From Motacilla alba alba (lineage: Eukaryota; Chordata; Aves; Passeriformes; Motacillidae): DNA of 64,000 bases. Positions within the stretch are counted from its first letter, which is position 1; every line of letters starts with the position of its first letter. A program made the position numbers and the translations under genes. Location: assembly GCF_015832195.1 (NCBI RefSeq), contig NC_052033.1, positions 5,270,001-5,334,000 of the forward strand, in the 5' to 3' direction. Shown piece after piece: positions 39,401 through 51,400 of this stretch. The notes below the pieces were generated by a model that saw nothing but the letters and a program-made list of their open reading frames with translations, searched no databases and was not told the DNA's origin.

Positions 39401-42400
39401 TAAAATTGAGACCATAGCCTCAAAGGTAGGAAGGGCAGACCTTGCAGGGCAGGTCATTCTCAAGTTGCCTTGGGAAATATCTTGGGATTTATTGGGATTT
39501 ATTAAAACTGGGGTTGTAAAAAGCTCGTGGCTCTTTATTTGGGACTAATAATCCTGTTGGTGTTCTGTTCTGACCAGGCTCAGGAAGCCTCTGCAGAGCA
39601 GTGACTTTGCTGGAGCAGAGGCACGTTCTGTACCCTCAGATTTAATGGTATTTGTTATTTTCTTTGGTATTTGTTCTGTTCAGAAAGCTCTCTGCCTTTA
39701 TTCCAGGTTGTGGAACAACAGATTACTACAAGTATGCGAAAAAAGCAGGTTTAACAAATGACAAAAGTGGCTTATGTTTTTCCTAGGTAAAAAAAATCAT
39801 GAAAAAATAAAAAAAACCTGGGCTAAAACTGCCTTTTGTAGTATCAGTGTATCTTTTTTAAAGCAGGATGCCCTAAACTGAGTAATCAGAAAAAACAACT
39901 TTGAGATTACACACATAGAACTAGGACTTAATTATATACTCACTTTTTAATTCTAATTTCTCACTGGAAACAATGTGTTTTGTCTAATAAGGTGTTGTTT
40001 GGTGTTGAACTGTGGCTGCTGCAGCCAGGCTCTGTGCTCGCTTGTTCCCATGCCCTGGGAGCCATCGAGGCAGCCCTGCCCACCCTGGCAGGCGAGGCAC
40101 AGGGAGCCCCAGCAATCTCTGCCCTTGATAAACCCCTGTTTGTGCAGCTTGGTCAAGGGAGGTTTCCTTCCTGCCCTGGCCTTTGTCACCCTGCAGTTCA
40201 GGAGCGAGTGTGGAGATCAGAGCAGGGTTCAGCCACACCAGTGTCCCCAGCCTCTCAGCCTGGGTGAATCCACCCTCAGCCTGGTAAATCCACCCTCTGC
40301 CTGGTAAAATCACCCTCAGCCTGGGTAAAATCACCCTCAGCCTGGGTAAAATCACCCTCAGCCTGGGTAAAATCACCCTCAGCCTGGGTAAAATCACCCT
40401 CAGCCTGGGTAAAATCACTCTCAGCCTGGTAAATTCTCTCTCAGCTGGTTAAATTCTCCCTCAACCTGGTAATTCCACTCTCAGCCTGGTAATTCCACTC
40501 TCATCTGGGTAAATCCACCCTCAGCCTGGGTAAAATCACTCTCAGCCTGGGTAAATTCACTCTCAGCCTGGTAAATTCTCTCTCAGCTGGTTAAATTCTC
40601 CCTCAGCCTGGGTAATTCCACTCTCAGCCTGGTAATTCCACTCTCAGCCAGGGTAAATTCTCCCTCAGCCTGGGTAATTCCACCCTCAGCCTGGGTAAAA
40701 TCACTCTCAGCCTGGGTAAAATCACTCTCAGCCTGGTAAATTCTCTCTCAGCTGGTTAAATTCTCCCTCAACCTGGTAATTCCACTCTCAGCCTGGTAAT
40801 TCCACTCTCACCTGGGTAAATCCACCCTCAGCCTGGGTAAAATCACCCTCAGCCTGGGTAAAATCACCCTCAGCCTGGGTAAATTCACTCTCAGCCTGGT
40901 AAATTCTCTCTCAGCTGGTTAAATTCTCCCTCAGCCTGGGTAATTCCACTCTCAGCCTGGTAATTCCACCCTCAGCCTGGGTAAATTCTCCCTCAGCCTG
41001 GGTAAATTCACTCTCAGCCTGGTAAATTCTCTCTCAGCTGGTTAAATTCTCCCTCAGCCTGGGTAATTCCACTCTCAGCCTGGTAATTCCACCCTCAGCC
41101 TGGGTAATTCCACCCTCAGCCTGGGTAAATTCTCCCCCAGCTGGGTAAATTCTCCCTCAGCCTGGGTAATTCCACCCTGAGCAGTGAGTCCCCTGGAGTG
41201 AGTCCCCTGGAGTGAGTCCCCTGGAGTGAATCCCCTGAGCAGTGAATCCCCTGGAGTGAGTCCCCTGGAGTGAGTCCCCGGGGTCCTTCCCCCGTGGCAA
41301 GGGGACAGTCACGGAGCAGCTGCGGCAGGGCTCCCCGTGTGCAGCAGCCTCCTCCTGCTCCGCAGAATCCACGGGCACACAGCCACCCCAAACAGCCAGT
41401 GTTCAGCCACATCTGCAGAAAATCCATGCGAGGGCATGTGGAAAGTTGGCACAGCTCTTGGTGGAAGGAAGTGGGAAGAAAGAAAATCATGAGCTGAGGC
41501 TGGCGGGGATGCGTGGACTCGGGGTCATCTTATCTGTGGAAGTTGTTCTTGCACCCTTTCTGTTGTTTTAACCACTTCTCTGAGTAATCAGAACTTTTTC
41601 CCTGCCTGCAGACGGGGAATGGAATATTTTTGAGCCGTATTTTTGAGCTCTGCAGACGTGTCTCTCTGCTTTTGGCCTGCCAGTCTCCTGGGCAGGTGGC
41701 TGGGCAGGCAGGACGCTGATGGCAGCGAGATCCAAGGAGTGCCATCCCTGCAGGGCATCCAACTCCTGCTGTGCGCCCAGCTCTGAACACGTTGTTAGGT
41801 GATGTATTCCTCTTGCTAATTTTCTCAATTTATCACTGATTCCAGCAGAGCTTGATGAGGGATGTCAGCTGGAGATTAGTCCCAGATGCCTGGGCTGACC
41901 TTAGCTTTATCAGCTGCTTTCAATACTGTAACCATGAAGCACTTGCAAGTTTTTCTGGTTCCTCCCATGATTGATAGCCCAATTCTGAAGTGGCTTTCCT
42001 CCTCGTTTGTGATCCAAGAGGATAATGCCCTGCAGCTGTCCGCAGCATGATGCTCTTGTGCTGAGCACTCTGATGCTCTGCTGGCTCCTTCCCAAGGCCA
42101 GTGTTTATTGAAATGGCACTTGTGTTCTGCAGGCCTGACCTCCCACTGCTCTGCCTTCTCCTCTGCTCCACATCTCTTCAGCAGAGTGGAACAAGTCCCT
42201 CAGTGCCCAGGTGAGGCTGAGGTGTTTAGGAGAGGTTTAACTGTGTGCAGAGAGGATGGACAGAGCTGCAGGACCTGTGGCAATCAGCTGCCAGCACTTG
42301 GCAGAGCTGCTTGGTCATTTTGAGCCTGGTTTTGGGGAACTTCCCTGGAGCTCTCGGCCCCTGCGGGTGCCAGGGCTGGGCTGCTGAGGAAGATCTCTGC

Positions 42401-45400
42401 TGCTGGCCTCGTGGCCTCTTCTGCTGTGCTTGTCACTGCTTTGCCATCACGTGGGAAGGGCTGCAGGGTGGCATCTCCCCTGCCTCTGCACGCTGAGGTC
42501 GTTCAGAAGGGTGTGTGGATTCTGAGACTGATGGCATCCTTCCCGTGATCAAGAGCCAGGACTAGACCTGGGAATGTTTTACCCTGAATTTTGCATGCTC
42601 CTGCCTGGCGTTGAGGTTCTGCAGAGGGAACTGAGGAGCTCGCTGTGGCTGTGTCACTCCTTCAGACACAGCGTGTCGGGTCAGGCTGCTCTGGCTGGGG
42701 GAAGGCGCTCCTGGCATTTCTAAAGTGCATTTTCATTTCAAATAAAGGAAAAAGGAAAAGAAGCACCAAGCCCCCTCTTCCTTTGAAGGGCGAGGGCGGA
42801 AGGGCATGAGCTCTGTCCCGGGCTGGTCACCTCAGGAAGCCCTCCTGGATGTGCTGGCTGCTGGTCCTGGTGGCCGTGCCACGGCAGAGGGGCACTGCCT
42901 GCCCTGCAGCGAGTGAAGCTGGCAGGGCAGGAGGCACCCTTCAGCCCTGGGCTCGGCAGCCACCCTGCCCTGCTCCTCCAGCTGAGCATGCTGCTCCTTT
43001 TTGCCGATCTCTTTAATCTGCCCTGAACCCCAGGGCACTCGGTGTGCAGTTGTTGGACAATCCCCGTTGCAGGGGCCGTGGCAGCAGTGAGGTGTTTCAC
43101 TGCTTTTGGAGCTCCTCTGTGAAAAATGTGGGGCAGTCTGGTGGGGATGGCCCTGCAGTGAGCACCGAGGGTGCCGTGGTCCTTTCATTTGCTTTCATTT
43201 TGGTAGGGATGAGTTAAAATCCTGCTCAGCATCCCAGCAATTCCAGTGTGCCTTGCTTTGAGGTGCTGCCCATGGAGCCAGCAGGTGAGAATGGGTTTTT
43301 ATCTGCTGGAGGTGACCAGAGAGGGTGAGGTGCTCTGCCCACTGCTGCGTTTTCTGGTTTTCCCTGTGGATTAAAGCCTGGTTTGTTGGTACCCACAAGG
43401 ATTGTTACGTTCCTGGGGTGGGTTCAGCTTTTATGAAGTGTAGGAGCAGGAATTGCCAAGGAGATCTTAAAAGTGGCAGCAGCTGCATGGAGTGTAACAC
43501 AGGTTTTTTAATACTTTTAAAATGTTTTTGTTTTGGTGTTTTTGTGGGGTTTTTGGTTTTCTTTGCTTTGTGAAATGGACTGGAAACCTCAACTTAGGGT
43601 GATTAGTAGCCAAAACTACTGTTTTATAACATAGCTCTTTTGGACTTTTTGTTGGTGTTTTTGTTTTGGCATTGGTTGTTTTGGTTGTAGGGTTTTTTTT
43701 TTCTTTTTGTGGTTTTGTGTTGGTTGTTTTGGTTGTAGGGTTTTTTTTTCTTTTTGTGGTTTTGTTTTGGTGTTGGTTGTTTTGGTTGTAGGGGTTTTTT
43801 TTTTCTGTGTTTTTGTTTTGGTGTTGGTTGTTTCATTTGTAGGCATTTTGGTATTTTTGTGGGGTTTTGCTGGTTTCTTTCTTTGTGAAATGGACTGGAA
43901 AGCTCAGCTTGAGGTGTTCAGCAGCCAAAACAGTGTTTTATGGGGATTTGCTAAACCACCTTAGGAAACTGTGGCAACTGATGTGTATTTGTAATGAAAG
44001 CTGTTGATATCTATGGAAAAGGGTTGCAATGGTGTAAAAACCTGGGAAAAATGAACCTGCTAGAAGAAAGCAGGAGTGAGTGCTACCAACAATTTCTGAA
44101 GGCAGTATTTTAAAAAATCCTGCTTAGATTTTGGATAAAAGGAAAACAAACCAATGTGGAGTCTGAAGCAGCTTCTGTGCTTTCATTTTCTGCTGTAAGT
44201 TTGCAGAGCACAAACACATTGTAGCAGGGGAAGTGTTTAGCTTGGCAGGGATTTCTTACACCCATGGAAGTGGCCTTCCAGCCTCCCAGTGCTCCAGGCT
44301 TTCCTAGGCATGCAGATTTTATGGGTATTTTATCAATTAGCAGGATTTCCGTGCTTTTTCCTGGAGCTATGTCTGTAGGAAAATAATTTGGTGACATGGT
44401 CCCTATAACTTGAAGATTTTGCTGGAAGTTTGGGTAGTCCGGCCCCAAAATCTCTGTTGCTGGGGCACTTGGATTTGGGATTTGAATAGAAATAAATGTT
44501 AATGACAAGTGCAGAGAGCCCGGGGAGTGCTGTGAGCTGGGAGAGCCCAGGGCAGTGCCCTGGTGTGTGGCACTGGGGACTTCAGCCCCTGCTGTGAACT
44601 GGAGGCAGTTCTGTAATTCCTACAGGGACATTTCTGTTCCAAAGCTCTGTTTGATCTCAGGTGGCTGCACTGCTGTGCCTTAACCACGGTGGGTGACAGG
44701 AAGGGTCACTGCCTGGGAGCAAAGGGGAGGAACAAATGGCTTCACACTCAAATACTTCCAGGGAAGGAGACTTTTATCTCCTGGCAGATAACTGGGAGAG
44801 GAAAGCCAGCGTGCCATATCATGTGAGTATAGTCCTTGCCTGCCTTGTATCACTGCGAGTTCTCAACACATCTGGGCTGAGAGCAGTTCCAGTAACATTC
44901 AAAAGCACTGTTTTGGTTGGCACACTGGGGCTGTGCTAGATGCCAATTAGTAATGGCTCTTGGAAACAGCCTGCCTTAAAACTGTCCCTGAGCCGCTCCC
45001 CGGAGAAATTATTCAATTAAGTACAGCTAAAATTAATGTCCATGGGTTTTGTTCGAATCAAACAAAATAAGCAGCTGGAGAAGGGAGAACTTCTCAGTGT
45101 GTGCTTTTAAAATAACAGCTCTTAACTAATAACTGTGCGAGCTGGACTTGATAGCAGTGTTTGTTTTCGCAGTGTTGCTCTGTAGCTGTGCATGAGCCGC
45201 TGAGGGCTTCCACAGCTGACACCCTTGGATGGTTCTGTGTCACCTCCACGCGTTCCCCAGGCACCATCTGCTGCTCCTGGCCCTGCTTTGGAGAGGATGA
45301 AGTGTCCTGGGTTGCCTGGGGGTATCAGAGTTTGACCCAGATAGAGTCAGATATTTTGGGATGGGTGAGTGCAGTGTGGAAGGTGGCGTGGGGGGAAGCA

Positions 45401-48400
45401 GTGGGCCTGGACATGTCCTTGGAGCAGGTGGCAAGGTGGCAGAACAAGCAGGTTCCTCTTGTTTTGGCAGGTGTTAGCCCTGAGGGTTTGGTTTGGCTGG
45501 GGGAAGGTGTGGGCTGCTCCTGGCTCTCAGCTGGGTGCTGGGGCTGCTCCTCACTGCCCCCAGGCAGGCAGAGGGCACGGGGCTCTGGGGCAGCCCCTTC
45601 CTCCCAGCCTGTGCCTGTCACTGCAGTCAAGAGCTCCAGCAGGCAGGAGCAGCCCTGGAAGTGAAGAGCTGCTGTTCCTCTGGGAGAATTCCTCAGGCAG
45701 GGGCTGGCATGGCCTGGAGCTCCTGTTGGGAGGAGCAGGAGCTGCTGCCAGGACAGCACCGAGTGCCTCGGGCTGTGACCTGAGCACAGGGATGGGCTGT
45801 GCCCAGGACACAGCTCCTGCCCTGACCCTGACCCTAACCTCTAACCCTAACCCCTAACCCTAACTCTAACCCTAGCCCTAAACCTGACCCTAACCCCTAG
45901 CCCTAACCCCAAACACAAACCCTAATCCTAACCCCTAACCCAAACCCTAATCTTAACCCTAACCCAAAGCCTAACCTTAACCCAAACTCAAACCCTAACC
46001 CAAACCCCTAGCCCTAACCCTGCAGCCCTTGTGTCCAGCCGTGCTCCTCTGCCAGCAGGGCAGGGACAGGCAGGGGTGGCACATGTCCCTGTGCCACCTG
46101 GAGCCCGTGGAGCTGCAGGGAGCCCAGAGGGGCTCTCACCCTGCAGCTCTGCACTGCCGTGTTCCCCTCTGTAACAGGAATATTCCTGCAGGAATTACAA
46201 AAGCTGCGTCCAGTTCACATCCAGACCCCTCCCAGCAGGAGCCCAGGCAGGGCTTCTGGACCCTCCTGTCCCCAGGGACCATCAGGATCCCTGCTAATTA
46301 AAAAGAGTAAAGGGTGAGACAGCTGGAGCACGGAGGAGCAAGCTGGTCTGACCCCTTGCAGAAGTTTGTATTTTTGGGGTTTTTAATGCTTACAGGAAGT
46401 TCTGCCAAAGAGGAGATTAAATGTCCTCAGTTAAATTTGGGACGGTGGAGGGAGGAATCTTGGTGTTTGCTGGAGATGCAGAGCCCCTCAGAGCTGGGAG
46501 TGTGGTGTCCAGTCCTGGGGAGCAGAGAGCACCGTGGGCTTTGGGGTGAGCTGGAGGAGAAGCCCACAGCGCACTCCTGTGTTGCCTTTGGCACAGGGAG
46601 CTGCACACCTCGGAGGGGCTGCATCCAGGAGACAAATTAGGATTCCTGGCTTTGTGTTTTTTACTGCATTTTTCCTCTTTTCACTCTGCCTTGACATTAC
46701 AGCTGGCACATGGTGCTGGGGTTCTTCAGGTTTCTGATGCACTTCCATCAGCTGCAATCTTCGTTTCATAGCCCTGGCACTGGGAACAATGCTTTGCTTT
46801 CTTATTAGCATGCAATCATGGGGTTTGCACATATAGAGGTTGGCATTCCCTGTATGATTCATTTCTTTGGTATCCAGCTCTTCTCCCGAGGCCCCAGAGA
46901 CCTGGAGGAGGGAGGGAAAGCCTGCTTGGCCTCTCCTCTGAGTGCCAGCCTCACTCTCATGGGGTCTGTGTTGGGATTTCGGTTCCCTGTGTTGTCTCAA
47001 GGCTGGCTGGAGTCTCCGTGACTCAGTGGGGTGGGCCTGGAGGTGCATTACTCATCGATAAATGCTATTGAGTGATCCAGAAATTCCAATCCACGGAAAA
47101 TCCCAACAAATCTGAGGAAAGGTCTGGTGAGCAGCAGCGCTCTGCTGAACTGATCAAACCCCAGGACTGTTCTCTCTTCCAGTGCTGAATTTCACGTGGC
47201 CACCTCTGCTTGGCTTTTGGGTTTGTCACTCCACAGATGGAACAGGTGCAGGTCAAAGATGGAGTTGCCAAAAGCAACTTTTGTGACTTTTTATGCATTT
47301 TAAAGAAAACAAGTGAAAAAAAAATCAATTAGTGTAAAGTCATGGATGCAGAACTCTAAAACCTGTTCCACCATCTCCTGAAGAGATGGTCATCCTTCCC
47401 AAGGAACTCCATGAGTCGAGGAGAGGGATTTAAAAACGAAAAAACCACGACCTGGCAGAGGGAGGTGAGGAGACCTGGAAGTGCCTCTGCCTCCCTGCGG
47501 GGACTGGCCACTTCCCGTGGGGAATGCTGGGCTGCCCCAGCTCCTGGTGAGCTCCAGCACCTCCTGCCTGGCTGGTGGCTGGCACTGCAGCACAGGGACA
47601 CGTGTGCAGGGATGGGGACAGCTGTGACAGTGGGTTTTGGGCAGTCCCTGCTGCTGGAGCAGCTCCTGGCCGAGCTCACCTCCAGCACTGACCTTCAAAC
47701 TTCTCCCACCTGGGCTGTGCTTCAGTGACTCCGAGTTTAGTGCTGGGGTTGGGCACTGAGTTTTATCTTCTGCTTCAAGATCCTGCTTCCCTGGAAGGAG
47801 ACCTTGGCTGAAAGCGTGTTCCTGGCTGCGTTGTGGTTTGCAGTGCCGTGTTACAGGAGCGTCCTTTGGAAGGTCACCAGCAGCCAGCCTGCCTTCCCCG
47901 TCTGCTCCCTCCCGCCGCGGGGACCTGGCTCCTTCCCTCCTGCCAGCTCTCTCTCCACCTTTTTTTAGCCTGTGCCTTGCATAGCCAGCTAAATGGGAGG
48001 TGATGGAACATGGAATTGCCAGCTTGAAGGGCAGGGGGGCTGCAGGTGGGTCAGGAAAGGTGGGAACCTGGGGAGGGTCAGTGCTCTGAGGACTTCCTTA
48101 GCCATGGTGCCCACCTCAGAAATCCAGTGCTGATTTTCAACTCTGCCTTATCCAACACGGATTTCCTTTGGAGAGGGGAGAAATGTTTCATTTTCAGAGA
48201 GGTTGAGCACTGCCCTGTGCTTGGGTGTCACCACAACAGGGGGTTTGTGGGTGCAGGGGATGGATGGATGGATGGATGGATGGATGGATGGATGAATGTT
48301 TCTCTTCTGGGGAACCTGCTGGGCTGGACTTCTGGTTCAGCTGGGAGTGAGGTCAGAACCTCCTTGTGCTTCCTCCCTGCTCAGCTGCTCAGACCTCCAG

Positions 48401-51400
48401 GTCCTGCCATGAGCCCTGCAGAATTCTCCGGATCCCAGCTGGGTGCTCGCTGAGCTGTGAGCTGTGTGGTGGGTGAAGTGTCCTGCTCCCCTGGAACCTG
48501 ACTGTGTCACAAAGCATGTTTATATATATATATATGTATATCTGGAGAAATGCTTCTTCCAGGATGTCCAGGGCAGCCCTTTGGGTCCTGGCAGGGGGAT
48601 GGGAGAGGAGGGACTCTACACAGAATCCCAACTGCACTGCCTTGGGCTTTGAAATGATGACAGAAAATTTTCCTTCTCCCATTTGTTCTCATTTAGCCAC
48701 AGCTTGTTCACCAGGATGTTTTTCAAGGAGGGTCTGGTCCGTGCTGGCAGAGGAAAGTCTCCGATTTCCCAAGCATGCTTATCACTTTGTCCTTGACAAC
48801 GATGGGAACTTGCAGCGCTTTTTTCGCGGAGAGGCAAACATGAGCAGTCCTGCCCTTGCAGGCAGCATTGTCCTGCTCTTCCTGTGTGCTGAATCACGCA
48901 GGACAGATAAAGTTTCCCCAAAATATTGTTGGCTTTGCAGATGTCAGACCTGGGAAAGTTGGGTGGAAGGGGGGAGAGCGAGTATCTGAACTGCAAACTG
49001 AGCAAACCTTGTAGCTCAAACAAAATGCCTCCCATCCCTTGGGAAAATGTGTGTTGGTATAGCACGGGCAATGCTGGGTGCCATAATGTTGATGAGCAGT
49101 AATTTTGAGTATTGCAAACAACTTTAGAAGTAAGGGGGTTTGTGTTGGTGGGGTGCAGGGGCAGATGCAGAGGGTAGAACACAGGGCAGTGGTTGATGTT
49201 TGCCCTCCACCCTCCCTTCGTGGGGATTCAGGGAGGGCTTGGGCTGCAGGACAGGACTCGGGAGCTCGTGCTTTAGGAAAGCTGTGTGTTTTCAAAGTCC
49301 AGGGTTTTTGGGATGCTGCTATCATTTTACAGAGGGATTCACTGGAGATGACAGGGTGCTTGTGGAGCAGATGGAAACATGCACTGCAGGGATGGTGCTC
49401 AAATGTCTCAGCTCTCCGGGAGAGCAAAACCTCCGTGCTCCGTGTGCCTTGGACATTTCCTTTGTGCTGCAGAACTTTGATAATTTTATGTGGGTTTTGT
49501 TATCTCTGTGCACAATCAGACTGGTTTTATCTGTATTTGATACTGTGCTTGTTCCTTGATAAGGCCGAGAACATAAACACCCTCCATAATGAACATCTGG
49601 GACCTGAGGGAACAGCTGGAGCTGTGTCAGGAGAGGTTCAGGTTGGATTTAGGGAAAGGCTCTTCCCCAGAGGGTGCTGGCACTGCCCAGGCTCCCCAGG
49701 GAATGGGCACGGCCCCGAGGCTGCCGGAGCTCCAGGAGGGTTTGGACAGGCTGGGATTGTTGGGGGTCTGGGCAGGGACAGGAGCTGGGCTGGGTGATCC
49801 TGGGGGTCCCTTGCAGCTCAGGAGTTTCTGTGATCTGCTCTGGGAAGGTGAATTGTGCAGAAAACCATTCCCGTTCAATCCCTGGTGGCACAGGGATGAC
49901 AGCAGGCAAGCTGCAAGGACTAATGTCACACCCTGGCATGACTCTTGTAAGGGACAGGGGCTCCTTGTGTCACAGGGAAGTTCGGGGAGCACAGGGAATG
50001 CCCTCTCTCTTCACTGCCATCCCCTTTTCCCTTGTGGAGACACTTGGGAAATCTTCTGTTTGAAGGAACACAGTCAAACCAAGAAAGGCTGGATAATAAA
50101 GGCCACGTGCTGTCGGTGGGTTGTGTTCTTTAATGTTCTTTAACCCTCTGCCATCCCCCATCCAGGCTCTGAGCCACGCACGGGGCAGGGTGTCACTGTC
50201 TGCTCTGACTGCTGCTTGTGCCAGCTCCCTCAGGGCAGAGCGACAGCGCCAGGAGCTGCTGGGCCACTGTCCCCAGCCGAGGGCACGGCCACTGTCCCCA
50301 GCCCGAGGGCACGGCCACTGTCCCCAGCCCAAGGGCACAGCCACTGTCCCCAGGCCGAGGGCACGGCCACTGTCCCCAGGCCTGGCTCAAGGGCAGGCAG
50401 GGCTCACAGAGACCAGGAACAGCCACTGTCCCCAGGCCTGGCTCAAGGGCAGGGCTCACAGAGACTGGGCACGGCCACTGTCCCCAGGCCTGGCTCAAGG
50501 GCAGGCAGGGCTCACAGAGACCAGGATCAATGGTGAGGAGGTGCTGGAGTGGAAGCAGAGGGAGAGGCTGTGCAGCAGCACTCAGGGCTTGGCTGCTGTC
50601 CTCTCCTGCTCTGTCCTGCACAGAGGAAGCCTCTCCTGCCTGCGGGGCTGGGGGCAGCCAGACGTGGTGTGTGCAGACCCCAGGAGCACTGGCTGTGTGT
50701 TCCGGGGAAATCAGAGCGGAACAGGCAGCGAGAGGGAAATTTAGTGCCTGAATGGGGCTTTTAATTTTGAGCCATCCCATCAACCACCCTCAGTGTGAGC
50801 CTTGTACCAGCTCTGCTTTCCATGGCAAAATCAAAACCATCAGTGACAGGAGGTTGAGGGTGGCTTGGCTTCAAGTTTTCCTTTCTCCTCTCTTAAAATT
50901 TGATGCAGGGGAAACTTTGCCCCCTTTCCTTTTCCCAGAGGACCTTCTGGGCTGCAGGGAGAGCTGCCAGACCCACAGCTCCAGGAGGGAACCAAGGCAG
51001 GATTTGTGACCTCGGTGGTTGCGTGGTCAGGACTGCCCTGGGTGCTCCCAGGAGCCTTTCTGGAGCTGGTGGATGTGGTTTAGTGAGGGTGCCGTGGCCA
51101 AGGGTTGAGATGCTGTTCCAGGGACTGAAATTCCAGATTTCCTATAGCATAGGCACTAATTCCCTCACTTTGGCTCAATGAGGGAATTCACCTCAGCTCT
51201 GTGGCTGCCACCATCCTGTCCTGCCTGACCTCCTGGGCTGATGCTGCTGTTTCAGGCTGTGTTTTTTCCTCCACTCTTGCAGTGGAGCCCTGCACTGAAT
51301 CTTGCAGTCTCTGGTGTGCTGTCTCCAGGACTTGGACCTTTCAGTGCTGTGAGCCCTGGTGTGTCCCACGGGGGGATGCAGCTGGCTCCATTCTGGGGCT

